A stretch of DNA of 64,000 nt from NCBI RefSeq assembly GCF_009296175.1, contig NZ_VOSK01000004.1, positions 1-64,000 of the forward strand, in the 5' to 3' direction. The position numbers and the translations under genes were made by a program. The stretch is from Microvirga tunisiensis. GTDB lineage: Bacteria; Pseudomonadota; Alphaproteobacteria; Rhizobiales; Beijerinckiaceae. The notes beneath the pieces are model-generated. The model was not told the origin of the DNA. It was given only the letters and a program-made list of their open reading frames with translations, and did no database searches. This document shows, in pieces, positions 36,815-46,131 of the stretch; position 1 is the stretch's first letter; each line of letters begins with the position of its first letter.

Positions 36815-36830
36815 AGTGATCTGCGTCACA
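36815..36830. promoter_or_regulatory. CRP-type box B11 (AGTGATCTGCGTCACA)
   Basis: One mismatch from consensus, between the divergent secreted-protein gene (100 bases) and crp2 (90 bases), so it could serve both and give autoregulation. Confidence 0.5.
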
Positions 36831-36920
36831 CATGGCCTTGCTCTACGGTTTGTCTTTGCACGTGGTCCGGTGGACGTTATGCTCGGTGGCCTTGTGCTCC
36901 ACCCCTGTGGGAAATCGACC

Positions 36921-37646
36921 ATGGCAGAGATTCAAGCGTCACATGCGGCGACCGGCGCAGACAAGGCGGTCAAGCTCGAAGCGCTCGATATCTTCAGGGC
37001 CATTGATCCATCGACTGTCGAACAGATTGCGCGCAGAGCTCAGCATCGAACGCTGGAGAAGGGCGAGCTGCTGTTCAATGTTGGAGATGCCTCCGATGCG
37101 CTTTATGTCATTGCCGATGGGCGAGTTCGGATCTGGACGGTCTCGGCAGCAGGTGCCGAAGTCACGCTTAACGTGCTGACCAATGGAGCCGTTTTCGGCG
37201 AAATCGGCATGCTTGACAGTGGCGTGCGGACTGCGGGTGCTTCCGCCATGCTGCGGACGCGCCTGATGAGCATCGCTCGGCGAACGTTCTACGAAGCGCT
37301 GGATCGTGATCCGCAACTGGTGCGCAACGTAATCGATCTGCTGTGCATGCGCCTCAGATGGACCAGCGCCCGGATGGAGGATGCCACCCTGCGCCAGGCG
37401 CCCCAACGACTCGCGCGCATTCTCGGCCATCTTGCCCGGGATCATGGCAAGGCCACGCCTAAGGGGATCGAAGTCGTTCTCAAGCTGACCCAAAGCGAGA
37501 TGGCCCAATGGACCGCGATGTCACGCGAGGGCTTGAACAAGGTTCTGAACCGGTGGGCCGAAGAGCGCCTCCTGACTCAGAACCGAGGCGGGCTGATCGT
37601 TCACGACCTCGAGCGGATCGACGAAATTGCAGAATTCGGCGAGTAG
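36921..37646 (+). CDS. Crp/Fnr-family transcriptional regulator (Crp2)
   Basis: A 241-residue regulator. The sensor domain (residues about 25-140) keeps the cassette signature F-G-E94-I-G-M-L-D-S-G-V-R103-T-A, so a cyclic nucleotide ligand is plausible. The C-terminal winged helix has S-R202-E203-G-L-N-K207, in which the third recognition contact is Lys rather than the Arg of CRP and Crp1. It may therefore bind a related but not identical site. It converges with the cyclase-like gene, whose stop is 4 bases away. The start ATG is chosen by domain length; an upstream extension in frame is non-coding. Confidence 0.88.
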   Translation: MAEIQASHAATGADKAVKLEALDIFRAIDPSTVEQIARRAQHRTLEKGELLFNVGDASDALYVIADGRVRIWTVSAAGAEVTLNVLTNGAVFGEIGMLDSGVRTAGASAMLRTRLMSIARRTFYEALDRDPQLVRNVIDLLCMRLRWTSARMEDATLRQAPQRLARILGHLARDHGKATPKGIEVVLKLTQSEMAQWTAMSREGLNKVLNRWAEERLLTQNRGGLIVHDLERIDEIAEFGE

Positions 37647-37649
37647 AGG

Positions 37650-38660
37650 TCAGCGGCGCCGTCGCGCCACAACCTGTTGAGCGCGGCTGAGAAACTGCAG
37701 GCGCTCGTCCTTTGCCGGAATCTCGCGGGCAAGATCCTCAACAAGCTGAGCAAGATCCGCCTCGGTTGCGGCATGCCGCTTGACGAGCAATCCGGCGACA
37801 GGGCCGAGATAGGTCGTGAGGGTGTGGGCAAGCTCGGCAAGACAGGCCTGAAAGGCAGCGGAGTCCACAGGGGCCGAGCGCACAGGGGGGCTTTCTGGGA
37901 CAGCTTCACCACCAGGTAGCGAAGCCGGATCCGCGGAGCGGACTGGGACGACGAGAGGTGCGGCCTTCGGCATCGATATGGTCTGCGGGTCCGGGCAGGC
38001 AGGGGAAGGCGATGGGAGGATGACCCTCTCTTCCTTCCTTGCCGGAGCCACCGACAGCACCGTCCGGTCGAGCGGCTCGATCAGGCTCAAGGTCGCATTC
38101 ATATCGGACGACGCGGGGGGCATCGCCACACTGAACGTCGTGATCCGCCGCGGACTGTGCTTGAGGTCGAACACACCGCGCTCACCGAATGTCGCCGAGA
38201 TGCGCGGCGCCACCGCCTCCATGACGGCTGCCGATACGAGAATCCCCCCAGGTTCGGCGAGACTTTCCAGACGCGCTGCTATGACGAGCGTTTCGCCGAA
38301 AGGAAGATCCTCTTGGAACAGAACATCGCCGAGATGGATGCCGATCCGCAGGCGAACCGCGTCGAGTTTCGTCATGGCCGCAAGGCGCGCCTGCGTCTCA
38401 AGTGCGCATCGGACGGCATCGACTGCACTCTCGAAGAGCGCGAAGAGGCCATCTCCCGGCATCCCGAAAAGCCATCCGCCATGCGCCGCAAGTTCCTCTC
38501 GGGCAATGCGCCGGGTTGCCCACAAGGCATCGAGGGTGTTGGTCTCGTCCACAGAAACCAACCCGCCAAAATTTGCCATGTCGGCCGCGAAGACCGCTCG
38601 GAGGCGTCGGATTCGTTTGCCGGCAGGCTGCGGTGCATCGGGTGCCAGATTGTCCATCAC
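37650..38660 (-). CDS. Class III cyclase-like protein with a C-terminal domain shared with the kinase
   Basis: A 336-residue soluble protein. Residues about 20-180 are a class III nucleotidyl cyclase domain. Both metal Asp candidates (Asp27 in FAADMANF, Asp70 in PGDGLFALF) and the transition-state Arg130 (IAARLE) are present, but the Asn of N-x-A-A-R is Val126, so activity is doubtful. Residues 180-265 are Pro/Ser-rich linker. Residues about 270-330 (LTTYLGPVAGLLVKRHAA...) match two repeats at the C terminus of the adjacent kinase. It is the last gene of the haem sensor-kinase-cyclase operon, 25 bases after the kinase stop. Confidence 0.85.
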   Translation of the reverse strand: MMDNLAPDAPQPAGKRIRRLRAVFAADMANFGGLVSVDETNTLDALWATRRIAREELAAHGGWLFGMPGDGLFALFESAVDAVRCALETQARLAAMTKLDAVRLRIGIHLGDVLFQEDLPFGETLVIAARLESLAEPGGILVSAAVMEAVAPRISATFGERGVFDLKHSPRRITTFSVAMPPASSDMNATLSLIEPLDRTVLSVAPARKEERVILPSPSPACPDPQTISMPKAAPLVVPVRSADPASLPGGEAVPESPPVRSAPVDSAAFQACLAELAHTLTTYLGPVAGLLVKRHAATEADLAQLVEDLAREIPAKDERLQFLSRAQQVVARRRR

Positions 38661-38685
38661 TCTTTCATCGAAGACCTACATGTCA

Positions 38686-40104
<1,419 letters not shown>

Positions 40105-40166
40105 CGGAGAAAATTCCCTGACGAGCGGTAATCTGGTTCTGTTGGGCCAGGGATCAATCGTGTTGA

Positions 40167-41039
40167 TCACTTTTCGAGCATCTTCAATGCGCTATCCAAG
40201 CTCCTGCGCATCCGGTTGAAAGAGCGTGACAGGGAAGCGATCTCGTCCGAACCTGGAAATTCGAACTCGGCAACGGATGCATCGCCCATGCTGACGGCCT
40301 CTGCTGTCTTCGCCATCCGCGTAACCGGGCTGATCACATACCGGTTCAGCAGGATGTTGAGCAGGATCAGCAGAACCAGAAAGATGACGCTCGAGGTGCC
40401 AACGAATAGTCCCAGGTTCCGCCAGATCGATCCTTCGGCAATGTCCATGGGCACGGAGATGATCTGCGCTCCGATCGTCTCGTTAAGCTTCCAGCCGAAG
40501 CCGTTCTTATTGCCATAGAGCGCGACCATCGAGGGGGGAGCCCTGTCTGGAGTCGAATGGCAGGTCAGACAGGACTCGTCTTTGATCACCAGGGGATAGG
40601 TTGCCGTGTAGTGGGAGCGACTGTCGATCGTCTGAAAGCTGACATCCTTGGTCAGATCGGAGTTTGCCCGAAGCTTCTCGATGACTTCGCGCTCCCAGTC
40701 GCGCGCAAGATCGGCGGGGTTGGTCGGGTTGAGCGCAGCTTCCTTGTAGAAGAATTGCGGGTAAAATCCTCGGAAGTTGCGAAATGCCGTCTGAGCCGAA
40801 AAGGATGGAATCGTCTGCGGCAGGAACTGGACGCTCGAGTGCTCGGCGAGCAAAGGCTGAATCTCTTCCGAGGTATAGCGACGTATTGAGAGCGCTTGAG
40901 CTCGCAGAACATCGATCTGCGACTGTAGCTGATCCATGGCTTCTTGTCTGGAAATTTGATAAAATGGATAGATCGACAGGCTGAGCCCAAGCAGATAGCA
41001 GACGGCGAGAATGATATTGAATTTCAGCCGTAATCCCAC
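40167..41039 (-). CDS. Membrane sensor with periplasmic c-haem domain (DUF3365/Tll0287-like) and HAMP
   Basis: A 290-residue inner-membrane protein. Transmembrane segments are at about 7-27 and 209-231. The periplasmic domain between them has C157-L-T-C160-H161, a c-type haem attachment motif in the Tll0287-like/DUF3365 fold (MDQLQSQIDVLRAQALSIRR start region, ATYPLVIKDESC). Residues 232-285 are a HAMP linker. It stops there: no histidine kinase or cyclase output is fused. Because the Ser/Thr kinase follows directly, it may pass a redox, gas or haem signal to the kinase through HAMP. It is divergent from the caspase-fold gene at 41121. Confidence 0.85.
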   Translation of the reverse strand: MGLRLKFNIILAVCYLLGLSLSIYPFYQISRQEAMDQLQSQIDVLRAQALSIRRYTSEEIQPLLAEHSSVQFLPQTIPSFSAQTAFRNFRGFYPQFFYKEAALNPTNPADLARDWEREVIEKLRANSDLTKDVSFQTIDSRSHYTATYPLVIKDESCLTCHSTPDRAPPSMVALYGNKNGFGWKLNETIGAQIISVPMDIAEGSIWRNLGLFVGTSSVIFLVLLILLNILLNRYVISPVTRMAKTAEAVSMGDASVAEFEFPGSDEIASLSRSFNRMRRSLDSALKMLEK

Positions 41040-41120
41040 GGGAGATCTCCAACGGCTCGTGAGGTGAGTTCGCGTAACAACTACCGAATTTCATGATAGT
41101 GCAAGTCGTGGAGCCGTGCC

Positions 41121-42458
41121 ATGCATTTCGGACAAGCAGGTGGGTTTGCGGGCCGTTCCTCTGTGCGCAAAAGCACATTGGCAGAGCTTGGTTGGGCGCA
41201 CGCGATACTCTTTTTGGGGAGTATCATCTTTGCGTTGTTCTTGCTTCTGATGAGCGTCGCCACTGCTCGGGCTGCCGGGAGGATCGCTTTAGTCCTAGCA
41301 TCGGAAGATTATCAGAAGCTTCCGAAATCCGGCATCGGTGCGAAGCGTGGTGCCGAGATCGCAGAGGCCCTCAAAGCTCGTGGCTTCGAGGTGATCGTAA
41401 GCCCCAACCCGAGCAATGCTACAGCCAGAGCCAGTCTGCGCGATTTCGCAGCGAAGGCGGAGGGAGCCGACCTTGCCTTCGTCGTCTTGATCGGGCACGG
41501 CGTCGCTTGGGGCGGCCAGACTTTTTTCCTGGCAACCAACACTGAACTCGGACGAGCGACCGACCTTCTATCGCGCGCTCTCTCGATCACCAATATCGCG
41601 CAGATCGTCGGGCGAGCGCAGACGGGTGGCGTATTCTTCTTCATGACGTCGCCGACCTTCGAGACTCCCATTGAAGGATTGGATGCCAGGCCTCAGTTCA
41701 CCAGCGAAGCTCCAAAAAACGCCGTCACCATATTCTCCAGCTCGGCTCGCATTCCGGTGTCCCGGATCGACGCAGCAGGCGAACAGGCCGCGGAGGCGCT
41801 GACTAAACTGCTCCAACAACCAAGTCCGTCGCTCAGTGAGGCGGTAAAAGTTGCATCGAACGGCAGCATGGGGGCCGTGTTTGGGCGCGTTGACGAGCTC
41901 AGCCTCGCAAAGCCCGCTCCCGCACCTGTCGCGCAGTCGGTCGCCTCGACCACCCCACAAGTCGCCTCCACCGCCCAGAAGCCGGACGAAATCGAGGGAA
42001 AGCTGGAAGCGGAGCGCCGAGCGCGTGAGCAGGCCGAAACACGCGCTCGCGATGAGCAGTTGAGAGCCGAGCGGGCACAGGCCGAGGTGCTGAAGGCTCA
42101 AGCGGATGCCAAGAAGGCACAGGCCGATGTCGAGAAGGCTCAAGCCGACGCTGAAAAGGCAAAGCAGGAAGCCAAGCGCGTCGAAGCACAGGCCCAGATT
42201 GCAGCCGCCCAGGCTGAAGGGTTGAGACATGCGCCGGTAGCGACCCCCATCGAAGACACGCAACTCGGGCAAAAGCAGCGCCGTCTGATTCAGCAACGGC
42301 TGCGGGATCTTGGCCTCTACACGGGTCCGCTCGATGCGATCATGGGACCGCTGACTCGGGAAGCGATCATGGGCTACCAGAAAAGTCGCAGTGCGGCAGT
42401 CACTGGCTACCTGACGCCCGAGCAGTTCGATGCGCTCCTCCCGAACGAAAAGGAGTGA
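41121..42458 (+). CDS. Cysteine-free caspase-fold protein with coiled coil and peptidoglycan-binding domain
   Basis: A 445-residue envelope protein. A membrane anchor or long signal (residues about 22-52) precedes a C14 caspase-like domain (about 54-255) with RIALVLASEDYQKLP, the His region LIGHG (His126) and the aligned nucleophile segment FFFMTSP where D-A-C-R is expected. The whole protein contains no cysteine, so it cannot be a cysteine protease. Residues about 290-375 are an Ala/Lys/Glu-rich coiled coil, and 380-440 a PG_binding_1 domain (IQQRLRDLGLYTGPLDAIMG). It probably scaffolds at the cell wall. The gene is divergent from the haem-sensor operon with an 81-base gap. Confidence 0.82.
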   Translation: MHFGQAGGFAGRSSVRKSTLAELGWAHAILFLGSIIFALFLLLMSVATARAAGRIALVLASEDYQKLPKSGIGAKRGAEIAEALKARGFEVIVSPNPSNATARASLRDFAAKAEGADLAFVVLIGHGVAWGGQTFFLATNTELGRATDLLSRALSITNIAQIVGRAQTGGVFFFMTSPTFETPIEGLDARPQFTSEAPKNAVTIFSSSARIPVSRIDAAGEQAAEALTKLLQQPSPSLSEAVKVASNGSMGAVFGRVDELSLAKPAPAPVAQSVASTTPQVASTAQKPDEIEGKLEAERRAREQAETRARDEQLRAERAQAEVLKAQADAKKAQADVEKAQADAEKAKQEAKRVEAQAQIAAAQAEGLRHAPVATPIEDTQLGQKQRRLIQQRLRDLGLYTGPLDAIMGPLTREAIMGYQKSRSAAVTGYLTPEQFDALLPNEKE

Positions 42459-42661
42459 TCGACCCTTCCGTCCTCGTCGGAGAGCCGGAGGGCAGCATCG
42501 AATGAAGCCACACCCTGGCGATGTGCAGCATGAGCGAATGTTCATGCCTCGCTCACCGGTCCGAGGCATTCATCACGTTGCTGCGATTCCGTTTCCGAGG
42601 ATCTGGCATGAGGGCAGGGCTGGCTTATCCTCAGGGCCATTGATCCAAGTCCGAGGTTTCG

Positions 42662-43318
42662 ATGGCCTGTCCGTCCCTTGCGCCTCTCGATCGGCGATCC
42701 GTGTTGCTCCATGCGGGCGTCGCGGCGGCGGCTGCGGTCGCTCCGAAGATCCTGCTTGCCGCCGAGCTTGTCGCGACGCCGGGTCAGACCGAGGGGCCTT
42801 TCTATCCCGTCGAGTTTCCGCCCGACATGGACAACGATCTCGTTCGGGTGACGGGCCAAGCCGCGCGGGCGCTGGGGCAGGTGATCCACGTGTCGGGGCG
42901 TGTGCTCGATCTGCGCGGCCGGCCAAAGCCCGGAAGCGTCGTCGAGATCTGGCAGTGCGATGCCAATGGCATCTACCGTCATCCTCGCGCGGCCGGACAG
43001 GGACGCATCGATCACGCCTTCCAGGGGTACGGCCGCACGCAGGTCGACGAGCAGGGGCGATATCGCTTTCGCACCATTCGACCCGTGCCATATCCCGGTC
43101 GGACGCCCCACATTCATTTTGCCGTGCATGTGCCGGGGCAGGGACGGCTGGTCACGCAGATGTATATCGAAGGCGAAACTCTGAACGCCCGCGACGGCGT
43201 CCTGAACCGTATCCGAGACCCGAACGCGCGCCGCAGCGTCATCGTGCCGTTGCTCGCGGCGCAATCTCCGGAGCCCGGCGCGCTCCATGGCCAGTTCGAT
43301 ATCGTCGTGCCTGCGTGA
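42662..43318 (+). CDS. Intradiol ring-cleavage dioxygenase, exported type
   Basis: A 218-residue protein with a Tat-like N terminus (DRRSVLLHAGVAAAAAVAPK). The protocatechuate 3,4-dioxygenase beta-like fold carries candidate Fe(III) ligands: Tyr in GIYRHP, Tyr in FQGYGRTQ, and two His in TPHIHF. GPFYPVEFPPDMDNDLVRVT and PGSVVEIWQCDANG are family motifs. It cleaves catechols between the hydroxyls; the substrate is unknown. Exported members are found in several bacteria without a pathway operon, as here. The upstream 200 bases hold no gene. Confidence 0.88.
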   Translation: MACPSLAPLDRRSVLLHAGVAAAAAVAPKILLAAELVATPGQTEGPFYPVEFPPDMDNDLVRVTGQAARALGQVIHVSGRVLDLRGRPKPGSVVEIWQCDANGIYRHPRAAGQGRIDHAFQGYGRTQVDEQGRYRFRTIRPVPYPGRTPHIHFAVHVPGQGRLVTQMYIEGETLNARDGVLNRIRDPNARRSVIVPLLAAQSPEPGALHGQFDIVVPA

Positions 43319-43330
43319 ACGCCGGCATGC

Positions 43331-43804
43331 CTATTCCTGCACCGGGCGCTCCGCCCTGCGGGATTGAATACGGATCCGACCGTGGACGACCACTTCCGTC
43401 TGTTCGGCGCCCGTACTGTCGGTTCTGGACCGGGCCATCTCCGAAGATCCGGTGAGGTCGCCCGCTTGCTCTGCGGCAACGGGGCCCTCCCAACCTTCGG
43501 AGCGCCAGACGGCCTGCTGCTCGTCGAGATCCAGCACGCCTTCCTTGTCCAGAATGCCGACGACCTCGTCGACCGCGGACGCATCGCATTTCACGATCAC
43601 CACGGTGCCGCCGCGGATCACGCCCTCGGCATAGGCATGGGCATCCGTTCGCGAGACGCCCAGATCCTCCAGGAGAGGCGCGAGATTGTGCGGGGTGGTC
43701 CAAATGTCGATGTCGTCGGCCGGAATGCCGGCCTGCTTCAAGTGGCTCGCAGCGGCGGTCGCGTGCTGCTCGCTATGGAAGAGGGATGTGACGGTCTTGG
43801 TCAT
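43331..43804 (-). CDS. General stress protein 17M-like (YflT-type domain) protein
   Basis: A 157-residue soluble protein. MTKTVTSLFHSEQHATAAAS and HLKQAGIPADDIDIWTT match the alpha/beta domain of Bacillus YflT/general stress protein 17M. GVIRGGTVVIVKCDASAVDE continues the fold, and the C-terminal 50 residues are polar and disordered. The start has AGGGGA upstream. A far larger reading of the same frame continues opposite the CorA gene but is only a shadow. It converges with the dioxygenase, stops 13 bases apart, and has an unknown role, probably stress-related. Confidence 0.72.
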   Translation of the reverse strand: MTKTVTSLFHSEQHATAAASHLKQAGIPADDIDIWTTPHNLAPLLEDLGVSRTDAHAYAEGVIRGGTVVIVKCDASAVDEVVGILDKEGVLDLDEQQAVWRSEGWEGPVAAEQAGDLTGSSEMARSRTDSTGAEQTEVVVHGRIRIQSRRAERPVQE

Positions 43805-43927
43805 CGGTTCGATCCCCTGCAGGCGGCGAGCCAATGTACCACGTCGCACCCGGATCCACCACCAGCCCGCATCGGCGCTTGCGGAGCGGCGCGTGCGCGT
43901 TACATCATGGCAACGTCCGGAACTGTT

Positions 43928-44956
43928 ATGCGTTGGATCGTCATGGCAAACCCTCTCAAGCTCGTCTCCGCTCAGCCCAAGGGCATGCCCGGCGTCGTCG
44001 CGTCGGCAGTCTATGCGGGGGGGCGGCGCGTGCTGGAGATCCCGATCGAGGAGGCCGGGGAATGGTCGCGCAAGCCCGGGCACGTGGTCTGGATCGGCCT
44101 GCACGAGCCCGGGCTCGATCTCCTGAGGAGGGTCCAGGCGGAGTTCGGCCTGCATGAGCTCGCCATCGAGGATGCCCTCAAGGCGCATCAGCGACCCAAG
44201 ATCGAGCAATACGGCGATGCGCTGTTCGTCGTCGCCCGGACGGCCCAGATGGTGGAGGGGCGCATCGCCTTCGGCGAGACGCACCTGTTCGTCGGGCGCG
44301 GCTACGTGGTCTCCGTCCGCCATGGCGCCTCGACGACCTATACGCCGGTGCGGGAGCGCTGCGAGGCGGCGCCCAAGGCGCTCTCGGAGGGCGAGGACTT
44401 CATCCTCTATGCCATTCTCGACTTCATCGTCGACAACTACATGCCCGTCATCGAGACGATCCAGGAAGAGGTGGAGGAGATCGAGGACAGCATCCTGACC
44501 GCGAACCAGCCGCAGAACCAGATCGTCCGGCTCTATCAGCTGCGCCGGGATCTCCTGCGCCTGCGCAATGCCGCGGTGCCGCTGGTGGAGGTGTGCCGGC
44601 GTCTCGAACAGCCGGGGATGCCGGGAGTGGACGCCGCGATGCAGCCGCTCTTCCGCGACGTCTCCGACCACATCCGCCGGGTGCAGGAGGAGATCGAGTC
44701 GCTGCGGGAGGTGCTGGCCTTCGCGTTTGAATCGAGCCTGATGACCGGCCAGTCGCAGCAGAACGAGATCACCCGCAAGCTGGCGGCCTGGGCGGCCATC
44801 CTGGCGGTGCCCACCGCGGTGGCCGGCATCTACGGCATGAATTTCGACGTGCTGCCCGAGCTGCATTGGAAATACGGCTACCCGTTCGTGCTGACGATCA
44901 TCGTGTTGACCTGTACCTGGCTGTATTGGCGTTTCCGCCGGAAGCAGTGGCTCTGA
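43928..44956 (+). CDS. corA: CorA-family magnesium/cobalt transporter
   Basis: A 342-residue pentameric divalent-cation channel. The N-terminal cytoplasmic domain leads into the long stalk helix (about 190-285) and two C-terminal transmembrane segments. The signature G-M-N is in GIYGMNF between them, followed by a short loop with acidic residues (DVLPELHW) and the basic tail FRRKQWL. Starts at 43928 and 43943 are both possible; 43928 has GGAA 7 bases upstream. It lies divergent from the stress protein. The family is certain; the transported ion (Mg2+, Co2+ or Zn2+) is not. Confidence 0.92.
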   Translation: MRWIVMANPLKLVSAQPKGMPGVVASAVYAGGRRVLEIPIEEAGEWSRKPGHVVWIGLHEPGLDLLRRVQAEFGLHELAIEDALKAHQRPKIEQYGDALFVVARTAQMVEGRIAFGETHLFVGRGYVVSVRHGASTTYTPVRERCEAAPKALSEGEDFILYAILDFIVDNYMPVIETIQEEVEEIEDSILTANQPQNQIVRLYQLRRDLLRLRNAAVPLVEVCRRLEQPGMPGVDAAMQPLFRDVSDHIRRVQEEIESLREVLAFAFESSLMTGQSQQNEITRKLAAWAAILAVPTAVAGIYGMNFDVLPELHWKYGYPFVLTIIVLTCTWLYWRFRRKQWL

Positions 44957-45299
44957 ACAAGACATGGGCCTGCGGGCCCGCAGCTTGCGCTGCGAGCCGG
45001 AAGGTGATCGAGGGTGGCTGGGCAGCCCGGCTCGATGGGTATGGTGGAATGGAAGAGCCGGACGGCGCCTCGCACGCGGGACTGTTAGGCGTTTCGACTT
45101 GGACCAGCACAGGGCTGCCAAGGGCCTCCCGCCAACCGGCGTGCGCGGCCTGCTGCAGGACCGCTCCCCGCCCCACATCTGCGACGCCTCGCGAGCGCGC
45201 CCGTCGTCGGGCCGGGATGAGCACGGGTCGAGCCCAGATGATACACAGTGTCAAGAACAAAGTGAGAACATAGTCCGCAGGCCTGGCTATAATCCTCCC

Positions 45300-45389
45300 C
45301 GTCATCACCGGCCTTGTGCCGGTGATCCCGATCCGTAAAGCGAAGCACCTCACCGGATCGGGATGGCCGGGGCAGGCCCGGCCATGACG
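45300..45389. repeat. REP-like repeat family A, copy 3
   Basis: Left half CGTCATCACCGGCCTTGTGC then CGGTGATCCCGATC; right half ATCGGGATGGCCGGGG then CAGGCCCGGCCATGACG. Here the TCACC-type hairpin is on the left, opposite to copies 1 and 2, so the element is inverted. Confidence 0.85.
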
Positions 45390-45430
45390 GCAGAGGGTGT
45401 CGCGGGCCGTGATCCCGATCGTGTCTCTCG

Positions 45431-45537
45431 CCCTCATCCTGAGGAGCCGCTGCAAGCGGCGTCTCGAAGGAGGGTCCGGAGAGCCCTGAACTCCTCCTTC
45501 GAGACGCAGCCTCACGGCTGCTCCTCACGATGAGGGC
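45431..45537. repeat. Palindromic repeat family B, copy 2
   Basis: Outer arms CCCTCATCCTGAGGAGC and GCTCCTCACGATGAGGG; inner arms GCGTCTCGAAGGAGG and CTCCTTCGAGACGC. It matches the copy at 2377-2489. Confidence 0.8.
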
Positions 45538-45736
45538 GACGGGTCTGAAAGCGGGATGGCCGGGGCTGATCCCGGATCGAGCCCGGGGACAGCCAGGACG
45601 GGGAAGGTGTCCTTCCCGCCAGGGCGCGCAGACCGGCAGTGCCAGAGTAAAGCCTTCCCCGCACATCCAACATTGCCCCCCGAGGCAGGCGGGTGCTATA
45701 GGCCGCGGAAGCTATTTCCAAGAGGTTAGACCATTC

Positions 45737-46024
45737 ATGTCGGTCGATGAGAAAACGGTCCGCCGCATCGCCCATCTGGCGCGCATTGCCGTGACGGATG
45801 CGGAGGTGCCTCATCTCCAGGGCGAGCTCAACGCGATTCTCTCCTTCGTCGAGCAACTCAACGAGGTGGACGTGGAGGGCGTGGAGCCCATGACGTCCGT
45901 GACGCCGATGGTCATGAAGAAGCGCCAGGACGGCGTGACCGATGGCGGCTATCCGGAGAAGGTCGTCCAGAACGCTCCCGCCACGGAAGACAACTTTTTC
46001 CTGGTGCCGAAGGTGATCGAATAA
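45737..46024 (+). CDS. gatC: Asp-tRNA(Asn)/Glu-tRNA(Gln) amidotransferase subunit C
   Basis: A 95-residue protein, [20 protein letters not shown] with the N-terminal GatC helix pair, then [20 protein letters not shown] and PMTSVTPM, the segment that runs across GatA and GatB. It stabilises the GatCAB complex that converts misacylated Glu-tRNA(Gln) or Asp-tRNA(Asn). It is 107 bases upstream of gatA. Confidence 0.95.
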   Translation: MSVDEKTVRRIAHLARIAVTDAEVPHLQGELNAILSFVEQLNEVDVEGVEPMTSVTPMVMKKRQDGVTDGGYPEKVVQNAPATEDNFFLVPKVIE

Positions 46025-46131
46025 AGGGCGGACCGTCTTTAAATTCGATCATCCCCGGGCACGCGGAGCGCGACCGGGGATCCCGTGAAGATTATGGCGC
46101 CCTTTCGACGCCGATGAAGAGATCCAGTCCC

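Larger units (their letters stand above)
44957..45736. other. Intergenic region with three palindromic repeats
   Basis: No gene between corA and gatC. It holds repeat A (45300-45389), repeat B (45431-45537) and a half-unit of the A type at about 45551-45603, where GGGATGGCCGGGGCTGATCC is followed by a GGGGACAG arm. The half-unit resembles the extended right half at 53382-53492. Confidence 0.6.

Noticed and set aside
43331-45178. 615-residue minus-strand frame across corA
   Set aside because: Only the last 157 residues (from 43804) form a real gene with its own ribosome site; the rest is antisense to CorA.
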